From Bacteroidaceae bacterium (lineage in GTDB: Bacteria > Bacteroidota > Bacteroidia > Bacteroidales > Bacteroidaceae): 64,000 bases of DNA. Each line of letters opens with the position of its first letter. Position 1 is the first letter of the stretch. The notes beneath the pieces are model-generated. The model saw nothing but the letters and a program-made list of their open reading frames with translations, was not told where the DNA came from and did no database searches. Positions 9,516 through 17,155 of the stretch are shown in pieces. A program made the position numbers and the translations under genes. Where the stretch lies: the NCBI GenBank assembly GCA_017483605.1, contig JAFUWG010000054.1, forward strand, positions 1 through 64,000, written 5' to 3'.

Positions 9516-11105
9516 ATGAACACGAAATACATCTTCGTCACGGGAGGCGTTGTGTCCTCCCTCGGGAAAGGCATCATCTCCGCCAGCATCGGCAAACTCC
9601 TTCAGGCACGTGGCTACAAAGTCACCATCCAGAAGTTCGACCCCTACATCAACATCGACCCCGGCACACTCAACCCCTACGAGCACGGTGAGTGTTACGT
9701 CACTGCCGACGGCATGGAGACCGACCTTGACCTCGGGCACTACGAGCGATTCACCGACATTCAAACCACCCGCAACAACTCCATCACCACCGGACGCATC
9801 TACAAGACCGTCATCGACCGTGAGCGTCACGGCGACTATCTCGGCAAGACCATCCAAGTCGTCCCGCACATCACCGACGAAATCAAGCATCGGATGCTCC
9901 GAGAGGGCTTGGAAGAAGGACTTGACTTTGTCATCACCGAGGTGGGCGGAACCATCGGCGACATCGAGAGTGCCCCTTTCATGGAAGCCATCCGACAACT
10001 GCGTTGGCAACTGGGCAGGGATGCCGTCTGTGTGCATCTCACTTACGTGCCCTATCTGAAAGCCGCCGACGAACTCAAGACCAAACCCACTCAGCACTCC
10101 GTCAAGGAACTGCAGAGCATGGGCATCCAGCCAGACATTCTCGTTCTGCGTACCGAGCGACACCTGGACGATTCCCTCCGCATGAAGGTCGCTTCTTTCT
10201 GCAACGTTGACCTCGAATGTGTCGTGCAGAGCGAAGACATGCCCAGCATCTACGAAGTACCCGTCAGTATGCAACGCCAAGGGCTCGATGCCGCCATCAT
10301 GCGGAAAATCGGCATCCCTGTAGGAGAGACACCCGCCATGAGACCTTGGCACGACTTCCTCCATCTGCAACAAGAGGCTAAAGCAGAAGTCCACATTGGG
10401 CTCGTCGGCAAGTACGACCTTCAAGATGCCTACAAATCCATCCGCGAGAGCCTACACCTTGCCGCCATCTACGGCGGTCGGAAGGCACAGCTCCACTTCG
10501 TCAATAGCGAAGCCATCACCCCCGACAACATAGCAGAGAAATTGGAAGGACTTTCGGGCGTCATCATTTGTCCGGGATTTGGGCAACGTGGCATCGAAGG
10601 CAAAATTACCGCTATTCAGTACACACGAACCCACGGCATCCCCACCTTTGGCATCTGCCTCGGAATGCAGATGATGGTCATCGAGTTTGCGCGCAATGTG
10701 CTCGGTCACACCGATGCCCACAGCACCGAGATGAATCCCCAGACATCGCACCCCGTCATCGACCTGATGGAAGAGCAGAAGCACATCACAGGCATGGGAG
10801 GCACGATGCGTCTTGGAGCATACGACTGCCATCTGCGAGAGGACAGCAAGGTGCGTTCCATCTACGGAAAGTCCGACATCAAGGAGCGTCATCGCCACCG
10901 CTACGAATTCAACAACCACTATCTTTCCGACTTCGAAAGTCACGGAATGCAATGTGTCGGCACCAACCCCACGGGCAATCTGGTCGAAGTGGTTGAACTG
11001 CCCGACCACCCTTGGTTCATCGGCACTCAGTTCCATCCTGAATACACCTCTACGGTTCTCCACCCTCATCCGCTTTTCCTCGACTTCGTCAAAGCCTGCA
11101 TCTAA
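9516..11105 (+). CDS. pyrG: CTP synthase (glutamine hydrolysing)
   Basis: Makes CTP from UTP, ATP and glutamine. The 529-residue protein has the N-terminal synthetase domain starting KYIFVTGGVVSSLGKGI with its phosphate-binding loop, the metal and nucleotide motif QKFDPYINIDPGTLNPYEHGE, and a C-terminal class I amidotransferase domain with the nucleophile in FGICLGMQMM and the HPEY histidine-glutamate pair close to the C-terminus. The start is 8 bases after the PurF-like stop, which argues for one transcript. The next gene, dapF, is convergent, with 31 bases between the stop codons. Confidence 0.97.
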   Translation: MNTKYIFVTGGVVSSLGKGIISASIGKLLQARGYKVTIQKFDPYINIDPGTLNPYEHGECYVTADGMETDLDLGHYERFTDIQTTRNNSITTGRIYKTVIDRERHGDYLGKTIQVVPHITDEIKHRMLREGLEEGLDFVITEVGGTIGDIESAPFMEAIRQLRWQLGRDAVCVHLTYVPYLKAADELKTKPTQHSVKELQSMGIQPDILVLRTERHLDDSLRMKVASFCNVDLECVVQSEDMPSIYEVPVSMQRQGLDAAIMRKIGIPVGETPAMRPWHDFLHLQQEAKAEVHIGLVGKYDLQDAYKSIRESLHLAAIYGGRKAQLHFVNSEAITPDNIAEKLEGLSGVIICPGFGQRGIEGKITAIQYTRTHGIPTFGICLGMQMMVIEFARNVLGHTDAHSTEMNPQTSHPVIDLMEEQKHITGMGGTMRLGAYDCHLREDSKVRSIYGKSDIKERHRHRYEFNNHYLSDFESHGMQCVGTNPTGNLVEVVELPDHPWFIGTQFHPEYTSTVLHPHPLFLDFVKACI

Positions 11106-11136
11106 CCCCAATCGGCAATGAATGCTCATCAAGGCA

Positions 11137-11991
11137 TCACAGCGTGATTTCTCCCTCGAAGGAAATGACAGCCGGTCCCGTCATGAGGATATGATTGTCG
11201 GCGTCGTTCCAATGGATGTGAAGCGTGCCGCCGTCCATGCGGATATCGCTCTGTCGCCCTGCCCGACCCGTCAGATGTGCCGCCACGGCTGTGGCACAGG
11301 CACCCGTACCACAGGCGAGGGTGATGCCCGATCCACGTTCCCACACCCGCATACGGAACGTGTCTTCCTCCGTAATTTGGGCAAACTCAATGTTGCATCG
11401 TTGAGGGAAGATGGCGGCATGTTCGAGCAGAGGGCCATAGTGGTCAACGGGAAAGTGTTCCACGTCTTCGTTGAGGAAGATGACAAAATGCGGATTGCCC
11501 ATCGAAACGAAAGTGCCGACGAACGTGCGTCCATCTGCCGTTACCTCATAGTCGGTAGCACCGCCGCCGCAAGGAGTGAATTGATGGGCATCTTTCAGAA
11601 TCGGCTCACCCATATCGACCGTGACGGCATCGACCTTGTTTTCCTCGTCAAGATGGAGTTGCAGAATCTTGATGCCCGAGAGGGTTTCAAGGCGAATGGG
11701 ATTCTTGCGAGTCACCCCCTTGTCGTGGAGATATTTCGCCACACAGCGAGTCCCATTGCCACACATCATCGCCTCCGAGCCGTCATTGTTGAAAATACGC
11801 ATGGAAAAGTCGGCATCAGGACGGGTTGGAGCACCAATCAGAATGAGCCCGTCACTGCCAATACCGAAGTGCGGTTTGCTCCAAGCGATGGAAGTAGCCG
11901 AAGGGTCAGGTATATTATATAATAATGTGTTGACATAAATGTAGTCATTACCTGCCCCTTGCATTTTAGTGAAATGAATGGTTTGTTTCAT
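11137..11991 (-). CDS. dapF: Diaminopimelate epimerase
   Basis: Isomerises LL- to meso-diaminopimelate without cofactor, supplying lysine synthesis and peptidoglycan. The 284-residue protein opens with [15 protein letters not shown] and has both catalytic cysteines: one in [14 protein letters not shown] and one in [16 protein letters not shown] 11991 is supported by a minus-strand -7 box TACCTTTG (complement of 12023-12030), leaving a leader of about 25 bases. The gene converges on pyrG. It acts directly after DapL, encoded in the opposite operon. Confidence 0.96.
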   Translation of the reverse strand: MKQTIHFTKMQGAGNDYIYVNTLLYNIPDPSATSIAWSKPHFGIGSDGLILIGAPTRPDADFSMRIFNNDGSEAMMCGNGTRCVAKYLHDKGVTRKNPIRLETLSGIKILQLHLDEENKVDAVTVDMGEPILKDAHQFTPCGGGATDYEVTADGRTFVGTFVSMGNPHFVIFLNEDVEHFPVDHYGPLLEHAAIFPQRCNIEFAQITEEDTFRMRVWERGSGITLACGTGACATAVAAHLTGRAGRQSDIRMDGGTLHIHWNDADNHILMTGPAVISFEGEITL

Positions 11992-12155
11992 TTTGTGTCA
12001 GCATTTTCTTTGTTTCGATGTACAAAGGTAAGCATTTCTGTTGATTTACATAGCAAAAAGAAAGCGTTTTGTGAATATTTCTTGACTCAAATCAAAATAA
12101 TAGCACTTTTCGCAACTTTATTGACATTTTGCTTGCTCAAACAAAGAAAACGCTT

Positions 12156-12163
12156 TACCTTTG
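12156..12163 (+). promoter_or_regulatory. -7 box of the glnK-amt leader transcript
   Basis: TACCTTTG fits TAnnTTTG exactly, with a TTG at 12133-12135 twenty bases upstream. Transcription would start near 12170, giving a leader of about 285 bases before glnK. This is far longer than the other leaders in the window except that of upxY. Confidence 0.65.
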
Positions 12164-12191
12164 CATCAAAATTAAAAACAAGACGAACATT

Positions 12192-12317
12192 ATGACATCC
12201 GAAAGAAGATATTTCACGGCCAATCTGCAGAGCCAGCAGAATCAGCGGCAGAACCTGAATCAGAATCAGGCTCTGAATTGCTTGTTGTGTAAATCTTCCA
12301 GCCGGATGGGCACATAG
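12192..12317 (+). CDS. Glutamine-rich leader peptide of the glnK-amt operon (predicted)
   Basis: A 41-codon ORF beginning MTSERRYFTANLQ lies wholly inside the glnK leader, about 20 bases after the predicted transcription start. Residues 13-26 contain seven glutamines, all CAG (codons 13, 15, 16, 18, 20, 24, 26), and six asparagines fall in residues 11-29. It ends at TAG 12315-12317, 137 bases before glnK. I know of no domain of this kind. The codon bias, its position before an intrinsic terminator and the nitrogen-assimilation genes downstream fit a regulatory leader peptide whose translation reports charged tRNA-Gln. Upstream in-frame codons to 12129 precede the promoter and are ignored. The function is inference. 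Confidence 0.6.
   Translation: MTSERRYFTANLQSQQNQRQNLNQNQALNCLLCKSSSRMGT
12249..12275 (+). promoter_or_regulatory. Hairpin over the glutamine codons (attenuator segment 1)
   Basis: CAGAACCTGA (12249-12258) pairs with TCAGGCTCTG (12266-12275) at nine of ten positions. The hairpin spans codons 20-28 of the leader peptide, so a ribosome in the CAG run would melt or mask it. Downstream, CCAGCC (12298-12303) is complementary to GGCTGG (12374-12379) in the left arm of the terminator and is a candidate antiterminator, though only six bases long. Confidence 0.45.
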
Positions 12318-12369
12318 AAATCAAGCACAAAAATAAAACACAATGCACAAGCACAAAATAAACACAAGA

Positions 12370-12412
12370 AGGAGGCTGGTTCGAAATGAGCGAATCAGCC
12401 TCCTCTCTTTTT
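12370..12412 (+). terminator. Intrinsic terminator / attenuator before glnK
   Basis: AGGAGGCTGGTTCG (12370-12383) pairs with CGAATCAGCCTCCT (12391-12404) over 14 positions, one a G-U pair, with a 7-base loop. CTC and five T residues follow (12408-12412). It lies between the leader peptide and the glnK ATG, so it can end transcription before the structural genes. Confidence 0.75.
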
Positions 12413-12454
12413 CGAGAACACATCAATTCATTTATTAACAAAAACAAAGACACA

Positions 12455-12802
12455 ATGAAAAAGATTGAAGCAATCATCCGCAAGACCAAGTTCGAGGATG
12501 TGAAAGAAGCATTGTTGCAGTCGGACATCGACTGGTTTGAGTACCACAATGTGCACGGTATCGGACAGAGCCGCGAGGAGCGTATCTACCGTGGCGTGCA
12601 ATACAGCACCGACGTGATAGAGCGCGTGGCACTGACCATCGTTTGCCGCGACCAGTTTGTGGAACCGACCGTGAACGTCATCCTCGAGGTGGCACACACA
12701 GGCGAAATCGGCGACGGACGCATCTTCGTGAGCGACATGATTGACACATGGAGCATCCGCACGGGCGAGAACGGCGACACCGTATTGAGAGACAAGAAGT
12801 AA
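12455..12802 (+). CDS. glnK: Nitrogen regulatory protein P-II (GlnK type)
   Basis: Small trimeric signal protein that binds ATP/ADP and 2-oxoglutarate and, when paired with Amt, blocks the ammonium channel in nitrogen-rich cells. I start at ATG 12455 (MKKIEAIIRKTKFEDVKEAL), the canonical P-II N-terminus; the longer frame runs into the attenuator. The 115-residue product has the T-loop GIGQSREERIYRGVQYS, one residue shorter than E. coli GlnB, so Tyr50 corresponds to the uridylylated Tyr51 and Tyr45 to Tyr46. The B-loop TGEIGDGRIFV and C-loop IRTGENGD are intact. amt follows after 46 bases, the standard glnK-amt pairing. Confidence 0.95.
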   Translation: MKKIEAIIRKTKFEDVKEALLQSDIDWFEYHNVHGIGQSREERIYRGVQYSTDVIERVALTIVCRDQFVEPTVNVILEVAHTGEIGDGRIFVSDMIDTWSIRTGENGDTVLRDKK

Positions 12803-12848
12803 CACAAGTTAGTCACAACACACAAGAAACACAAAAACACAAAACATT

Positions 12849-14105
12849 ATGAACGAAATTGGATTATCACTCGATACCGTATGGATGCTATTGGCAGCCA
12901 TGTTAGTTTTCTGGATGCAACCAGGTTTTGCCCTCTGCGAAGCCGGATTCACGCGGAGCAAGAACGCCGCCAACATCCTGATGAAAAACTTTGTCGATTT
13001 CATGCTCGGCTCACTGCTGTTCTTCTTTGTCGGCTTCGGCATCATGTTCGGCAGCGACATCTTGGGCGGTTTCATCGGTATGCCCAACTGGGGCGACCTC
13101 TCGTTCTACACGAGCGACCTGCCCGTTGAAGGTTTCCTGATTTTCGAGACCGTCTTCTGTGCCACCTCCGCCACCATCGTGAGCGGTGCAATGGCTGAAC
13201 GCACCAAGTTCTCGATGTATCTGGTTTACAGCGCCTTCATCTCCCTCATCATTTATCCCGTGGAAGGTCACTGGACATGGGGTGGCGGTTGGCTTTGCAA
13301 CGATGCTGCCGACTCTTTCATGATGAGCACCTTCGGCGACGTGTTCCACGACTTTGCAGGTTCTGCCATCGTACACAGCGTGGGCGGCGTGCTCGCTCTC
13401 ATCGGTGCTTTGGCACTCGGACCTCGTCTGGGCAAGTACGGAAAAGACGGCAAGAGCCGCGCTATTCCTGGTCACAACCTGACATTGGCAGCTCTGGGTG
13501 TCTTCATCCTCTGGCTCGGCTGGTTCGGTTTTAACCCCGGCAGTCAGTTGGCAGCCAGCGGCGAGGTGAACCGCACAGCCATCTCCCACGTGTTCCTCAC
13601 CACCAACTTGGCAGCCGTATCGGGCGGCGTGGCTACGATGTTCCTCACTTGGCTCAAATACGGCAAACCCTCTCTCTCGCTGACCCTCAACGGCATCTTG
13701 GCTGGTCTCGTGGGCATCACGGCAGGTTGCGACCTCGTTTCTCCTATCGGAGCGGTTATCATCGGTCTCGTTTGCGGCGCCGTATTGGTCTTCGCCATTG
13801 AGTTCATCGACCACAAACTGCACATCGACGATCCTGTAGGTGCTTCCAGCGTACACGGCGTATGCGGTATTCTCGGCACCCTCATGACGGGCTTGCTCTC
13901 CACAAGCAACGGTGCATTCTACGGTCACGGATGGGGATTCTTCGGAGCAGAACTGTTTGGCATCCTCGTCATCGACCTCTGGGCAGCAGCCTGCGGTTTC
14001 GTTCTCTTCTATGGCATCAAGAAGTTGCACGGTCTCCGCGTGGATGCTCGCATCGAGGAAGAAGGTCTTGACATTTACGAGCACGGAGAGAGTTGCTACA
14101 ATTAA
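12849..14105 (+). CDS. amt: Ammonium transporter (Amt/MEP family)
   Basis: Inner membrane channel conducting ammonium or ammonia. The 418-residue protein has about 11 membrane segments, the Amt signature stretch around CEAGFTRSKNAANILMKNF, and the two pore histidines in SAIVHSVGG and SSVHGVCG. The C-terminal tail (EEEGLDIYEHGE) is the cytoplasmic helix that contacts P-II proteins. Its partner glnK lies 46 bases upstream and both would be under the glutamine-codon leader. No signal peptide is cleaved in obvious fashion; the N-terminus enters the first membrane helix directly. Confidence 0.96.
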   Translation: MNEIGLSLDTVWMLLAAMLVFWMQPGFALCEAGFTRSKNAANILMKNFVDFMLGSLLFFFVGFGIMFGSDILGGFIGMPNWGDLSFYTSDLPVEGFLIFETVFCATSATIVSGAMAERTKFSMYLVYSAFISLIIYPVEGHWTWGGGWLCNDAADSFMMSTFGDVFHDFAGSAIVHSVGGVLALIGALALGPRLGKYGKDGKSRAIPGHNLTLAALGVFILWLGWFGFNPGSQLAASGEVNRTAISHVFLTTNLAAVSGGVATMFLTWLKYGKPSLSLTLNGILAGLVGITAGCDLVSPIGAVIIGLVCGAVLVFAIEFIDHKLHIDDPVGASSVHGVCGILGTLMTGLLSTSNGAFYGHGWGFFGAELFGILVIDLWAAACGFVLFYGIKKLHGLRVDARIEEEGLDIYEHGESCYN

Positions 14106-14154
14106 GATGTGAATACACAAAAGGTCACAACACAAACACAAAGTAAAACACAAA

Positions 14155-14883
14155 ATGGAAACAAAGATGAAAAAGGTAAAAGGATTGTTCCTCACGGCAA
14201 CGCTGCTCTTCGGGGCAGTCGCCGTAGAGGCTCAGGAAACAAAGGTGGAAACAACCGTGGAAGCGGATGTGGTGAACCAATACATCTGGCGTGGCCAGGA
14301 GTTAGGCAATGTGTCCTTCCAACCCACATTGGGCATCGACTACAAGGGCTTGTCGCTCTCGGCATGGGGCAGCGTAGGGCTGACCGACCCCAACGACACC
14401 AAGGAATTTGACCTCACGCTCAGTTACAGCACAGGCGGTTTCAACATCGGCGTGACAGATTATTGGTTCAACGCTGGTCTCGACCCTAAAGGACGCTACT
14501 TCAAATATGACGCCCACGAAACGAACCACGTCTTCGAGGCAAATGTCGGTTACGATTTTGGAGTGGTCAGCCTCCAGTGGTACACCAACTTTGCTGGCAA
14601 CGACGGACTGACCAAGAAGGGGAAGCGGGCTTACAGTTCTTACTTTGAAGTGTCGGCACCTTTCAAACTCGCCGCCATCGACTGGACAGCAACAGCAGGT
14701 GCGGTGCCCTACGCCACCGACTTCTACGGCACGAACGGTTTTGCCGTGACCAACCTCTCATTGACTGCCACGAAGGAGATCCGAGTGACGGACACGTTCA
14801 GCATCCCTATCTTCGGGCAAATCGCAACGAATCCGTGCAGTCAAAAAGCCTATTTAGTGTTTGGATTTTCATTGCGTCCATAA
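14155..14883 (+). CDS. Outer membrane beta-barrel-like protein downstream of amt
   Basis: A 242-residue exported protein. The signal peptide is MKKVKGLFLTATLLFGAVAVEA followed by QE; a second ATG at 14167 gives the more usual MKK start, so either start is possible. The mature part has alternating polar and hydrophobic strands, many aromatic residues and a C-terminal strand ending YLVFGFSLRP, as in small porin-like barrels. It resembles what I remember of the TorF-like putative porins found near amt genes. It follows amt by 49 bases and ends at a strong terminator, so it probably helps ammonium or another nitrogen source cross the outer membrane. That role is inference. Confidence 0.75.
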   Translation: METKMKKVKGLFLTATLLFGAVAVEAQETKVETTVEADVVNQYIWRGQELGNVSFQPTLGIDYKGLSLSAWGSVGLTDPNDTKEFDLTLSYSTGGFNIGVTDYWFNAGLDPKGRYFKYDAHETNHVFEANVGYDFGVVSLQWYTNFAGNDGLTKKGKRAYSSYFEVSAPFKLAAIDWTATAGAVPYATDFYGTNGFAVTNLSLTATKEIRVTDTFSIPIFGQIATNPCSQKAYLVFGFSLRP

Positions 14884-14896
14884 AATTCAAACCTAC

Positions 14897-14935
14897 GCCC
14901 CCTCTTCCTGCCCCATAGGGGAAGAGGGGGCTTTC
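14897..14935 (+). terminator. Terminator after the glnK-amt operon
   Basis: GCCCCCTCTTCC (14897-14908) pairs perfectly with GGAAGAGGGGGC (14920-14931), followed by TTTCTT. It closes the operon 14 bases after the porin-like stop codon. Confidence 0.8.
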
Positions 14936-15082
14936 TTATGACCTTTTCCTTTTGGACAAATAACGACTCTAAAAACACACCAAAACATCACTTTTCTTCC
15001 CTAAACGCCCAAAAGCAAGACAAAATAACGCTAAAATCTTAAAATTATTATCAGATTGTATTGTAATTAAATAATTTTATTG

Positions 15083-15090
15083 TAATTTTG
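15083..15090 (+). promoter_or_regulatory. -7 box of the asnB promoter
   Basis: TAATTTTG lies 66 bases before the asnB start in an A+T-rich intergenic stretch (14936-15156). No other gene or structure is seen there. Confidence 0.6.
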
Positions 15091-15156
15091 CAACCAAATT
15101 AAACACAACTTAAAACATTTTGATTTTCAAACAATCATTATAATAACAAAAAAAAC

Positions 15157-16848
15157 ATGTGCGGATTTGTAGCAATACTCAAGATGAAAGGCGATGCTCA
15201 GAAAAAGCGAGAGCAGGCGCTGAAGATGTCGGCAAAGATTCGGCATAGAGGTCCCGACTGGAGCGGGGTTTATAGCAGTGAAAAGGCTGTGCTGGCACAT
15301 GAGCGGTTGGCGATTGTTGACCCTCTTTCTGGCGGACAACCACTCTACTCACCAGATGGCAAGAAGGTGCTGGCGGTGAACGGCGAGATATATAATCATC
15401 AGTTATTGCGTGAGGAGACAAAAGATTCGTTCCAATACAAGACCGGCTCTGACTGCGAGGTCATTCTGGCTCTCTACGAACGGTATGGTGTTGACTTTAT
15501 CGACCGTCTGAACGGCATTTTTTCTTTTGTACTCTACGACTCCACCACCGACGACTACCTGATTGCCCGCGACCCCATGGGTGTCATTCCGCTCTACATC
15601 GGGCACGACAAGGACGGCACCGTGTATGCAGCCAGCGAACTGAAGGCTTTGGAGGGTCAATGCGACTCGTTTGAGCCTTTCCCTCCTGGACATTTCTGCA
15701 CCAGCAAGCATGACGGAAAACCCGAACGTTGGTATCAGCGTGACTGGTTCAAGTATGACGGAATGCAGTGGTCAACTTCCGACCGCAAGGAAGCGGTGCA
15801 GATGGTGAAAGAAGGGCTGATGGCAGCGGTGAAGCGTCAGTTGATGAGCGACGTGCCCTACGGTGTCTTGCTGTCGGGAGGTCTCGACAGTTCGGTGGTG
15901 TCAGCCATCGCCAAATTGTACTCGGCAAAACGTATCGAGACGAACGACCAGCACGATGCGTGGTGGCCACGTCTGCACTCGTTTGCCGTCGGTCTGAAAG
16001 GTGCGCCCGACCTGTCGAAAGCCCGTGAAGTGGCAGAGCACATCGGCACGGTGCATCACGAGGTGAACTATACCATTCAGGAGGGTTTGGATGCCATTCG
16101 CGATGTGATTTATTACACAGAGACCTACGACGTGACCACCGTGAGGGCATCCACGCCGATGTATCTGTTGGCGAGGGTCATCCGAAGCATGGGCATCAAG
16201 ATGGTGTTGAGCGGCGAGGGTGCCGATGAGATTTTCGGTGGATACCTCTACTTCCACAAGGCACCCGACGCACAGGCATTCCACGAAGAGACCGTGAGGA
16301 AACTGAGCAAACTCCACTTCTATGACTGCCTGCGTGCCAACAAATCGCTCATGGCATGGGGCATCGAAGGACGTGTACCTTTCCTTGACAAAGAATTCCT
16401 CGACGTGGCCATGCGCATCGACCCCGCCCTGAAGATGTGTCCAGGAAAGACGATGGAAAAAGGCGTGGTGCGTGAGGCTTTTGCCGACATGCTGCCCGAG
16501 AGCGTTGCATGGCGGCAGAAGGAGCAGTTCAGCGACGGTGTCGGCTACAGTTGGATTGACACGCTGAAAGACCTCACATCGAAACTGGTCACAGACGAAC
16601 AGATGGCACACGCCAAAGAGCGTTTCCCCATCAACCCACCGCTGAACAAAGAAGAGTATTACTATCGCAGCATCTTCGAAGAGCACTTCCCCAGCGAATC
16701 GGCGGCACGGAGTGTCAACCAAGAGGCGTCCGTGGCTTGTTCAACCGCCATTGCCCTCGAATGGGATGCCGCTTTCAAGAACATGAACGAGCCGAGCGGC
16801 AGGGCTGTGAAGGACGTGCATGAAGGATGCCCTCAAACCTCAAAATAG
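15157..16848 (+). CDS. asnB: Asparagine synthase (glutamine hydrolysing), AsnB type
   Basis: Converts aspartate, ATP and glutamine to asparagine. The 563-residue protein begins MCGFVAIL, so Cys2 becomes the N-terminal nucleophile of the class II amidotransferase domain; RHRGPDWSGVY and VNGEIYNH are typical. The synthetase domain has the ATP pyrophosphatase loop LLSGGLDSSVVSAIAKL near residue 234 and the family stretch LSGEGADEIFGGY. It has its own promoter and is followed by repeat copy B. It is one of five glutamine amidotransferases encoded in the first 25 kb. Confidence 0.96.
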   Translation: MCGFVAILKMKGDAQKKREQALKMSAKIRHRGPDWSGVYSSEKAVLAHERLAIVDPLSGGQPLYSPDGKKVLAVNGEIYNHQLLREETKDSFQYKTGSDCEVILALYERYGVDFIDRLNGIFSFVLYDSTTDDYLIARDPMGVIPLYIGHDKDGTVYAASELKALEGQCDSFEPFPPGHFCTSKHDGKPERWYQRDWFKYDGMQWSTSDRKEAVQMVKEGLMAAVKRQLMSDVPYGVLLSGGLDSSVVSAIAKLYSAKRIETNDQHDAWWPRLHSFAVGLKGAPDLSKAREVAEHIGTVHHEVNYTIQEGLDAIRDVIYYTETYDVTTVRASTPMYLLARVIRSMGIKMVLSGEGADEIFGGYLYFHKAPDAQAFHEETVRKLSKLHFYDCLRANKSLMAWGIEGRVPFLDKEFLDVAMRIDPALKMCPGKTMEKGVVREAFADMLPESVAWRQKEQFSDGVGYSWIDTLKDLTSKLVTDEQMAHAKERFPINPPLNKEEYYYRSIFEEHFPSESAARSVNQEASVACSTAIALEWDAAFKNMNEPSGRAVKDVHEGCPQTSK

Positions 16849-16850
16849 CA

Positions 16851-16951
16851 TCCCTCGTATCCCCAAAAGTGGTGTGAGTCACACCGCCTCGGTGGTCTGA
16901 GTCACACCACTTCGGCGGTCTGACTCAGACCACTTTTGAGGTATCGAGGGA
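16851..16951. repeat. Tri-palindrome 23-bp repeat, copy B
   Basis: Units start at 16869, 16892 and 16915, again 23 bases apart, each with the palindrome GGT(G/C)TGA(G/C)TCA(C/G)ACC. Outer arms TCCCTCG (16851-16857) and CGAGGGA (16945-16951) and the inner CAAAAG/CTTTTG let the whole element fold into one long hairpin. It starts three bases after the asnB stop and may also serve as its terminator. The remainder of the gap to fbp carries only the fbp promoter. Confidence 0.8.
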
Positions 16952-17103
16952 AGCGTTTGGGGGCATTCCCTTTTGTGTGAAGAGGAGGGACGAAGATCGC
17001 GACGCGAACACAAGAAATGTGGACTTTTGGATGCCATGAATGAACTTTTGGGGGCAAAAAGAGGGTGCAAGCAGCAAAAAGAAACATAAAAACTGCAAAA
17101 CTT

Positions 17104-17134
17104 TTTGTTTTGTTTCCGATTTGTACTATCTTTG
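17104..17134 (+). promoter_or_regulatory. fbp promoter
   Basis: TTTG at 17104-17107 and TATCTTTG at 17127-17134 are separated by 19 bases, the Bacteroidetes -33/-7 arrangement. It places the transcription start near 17141 and so decides for the downstream ATG of fbp at 17156. Confidence 0.65.
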
Positions 17135-17155
17135 CAATCAGAGAAAAACGACTCC

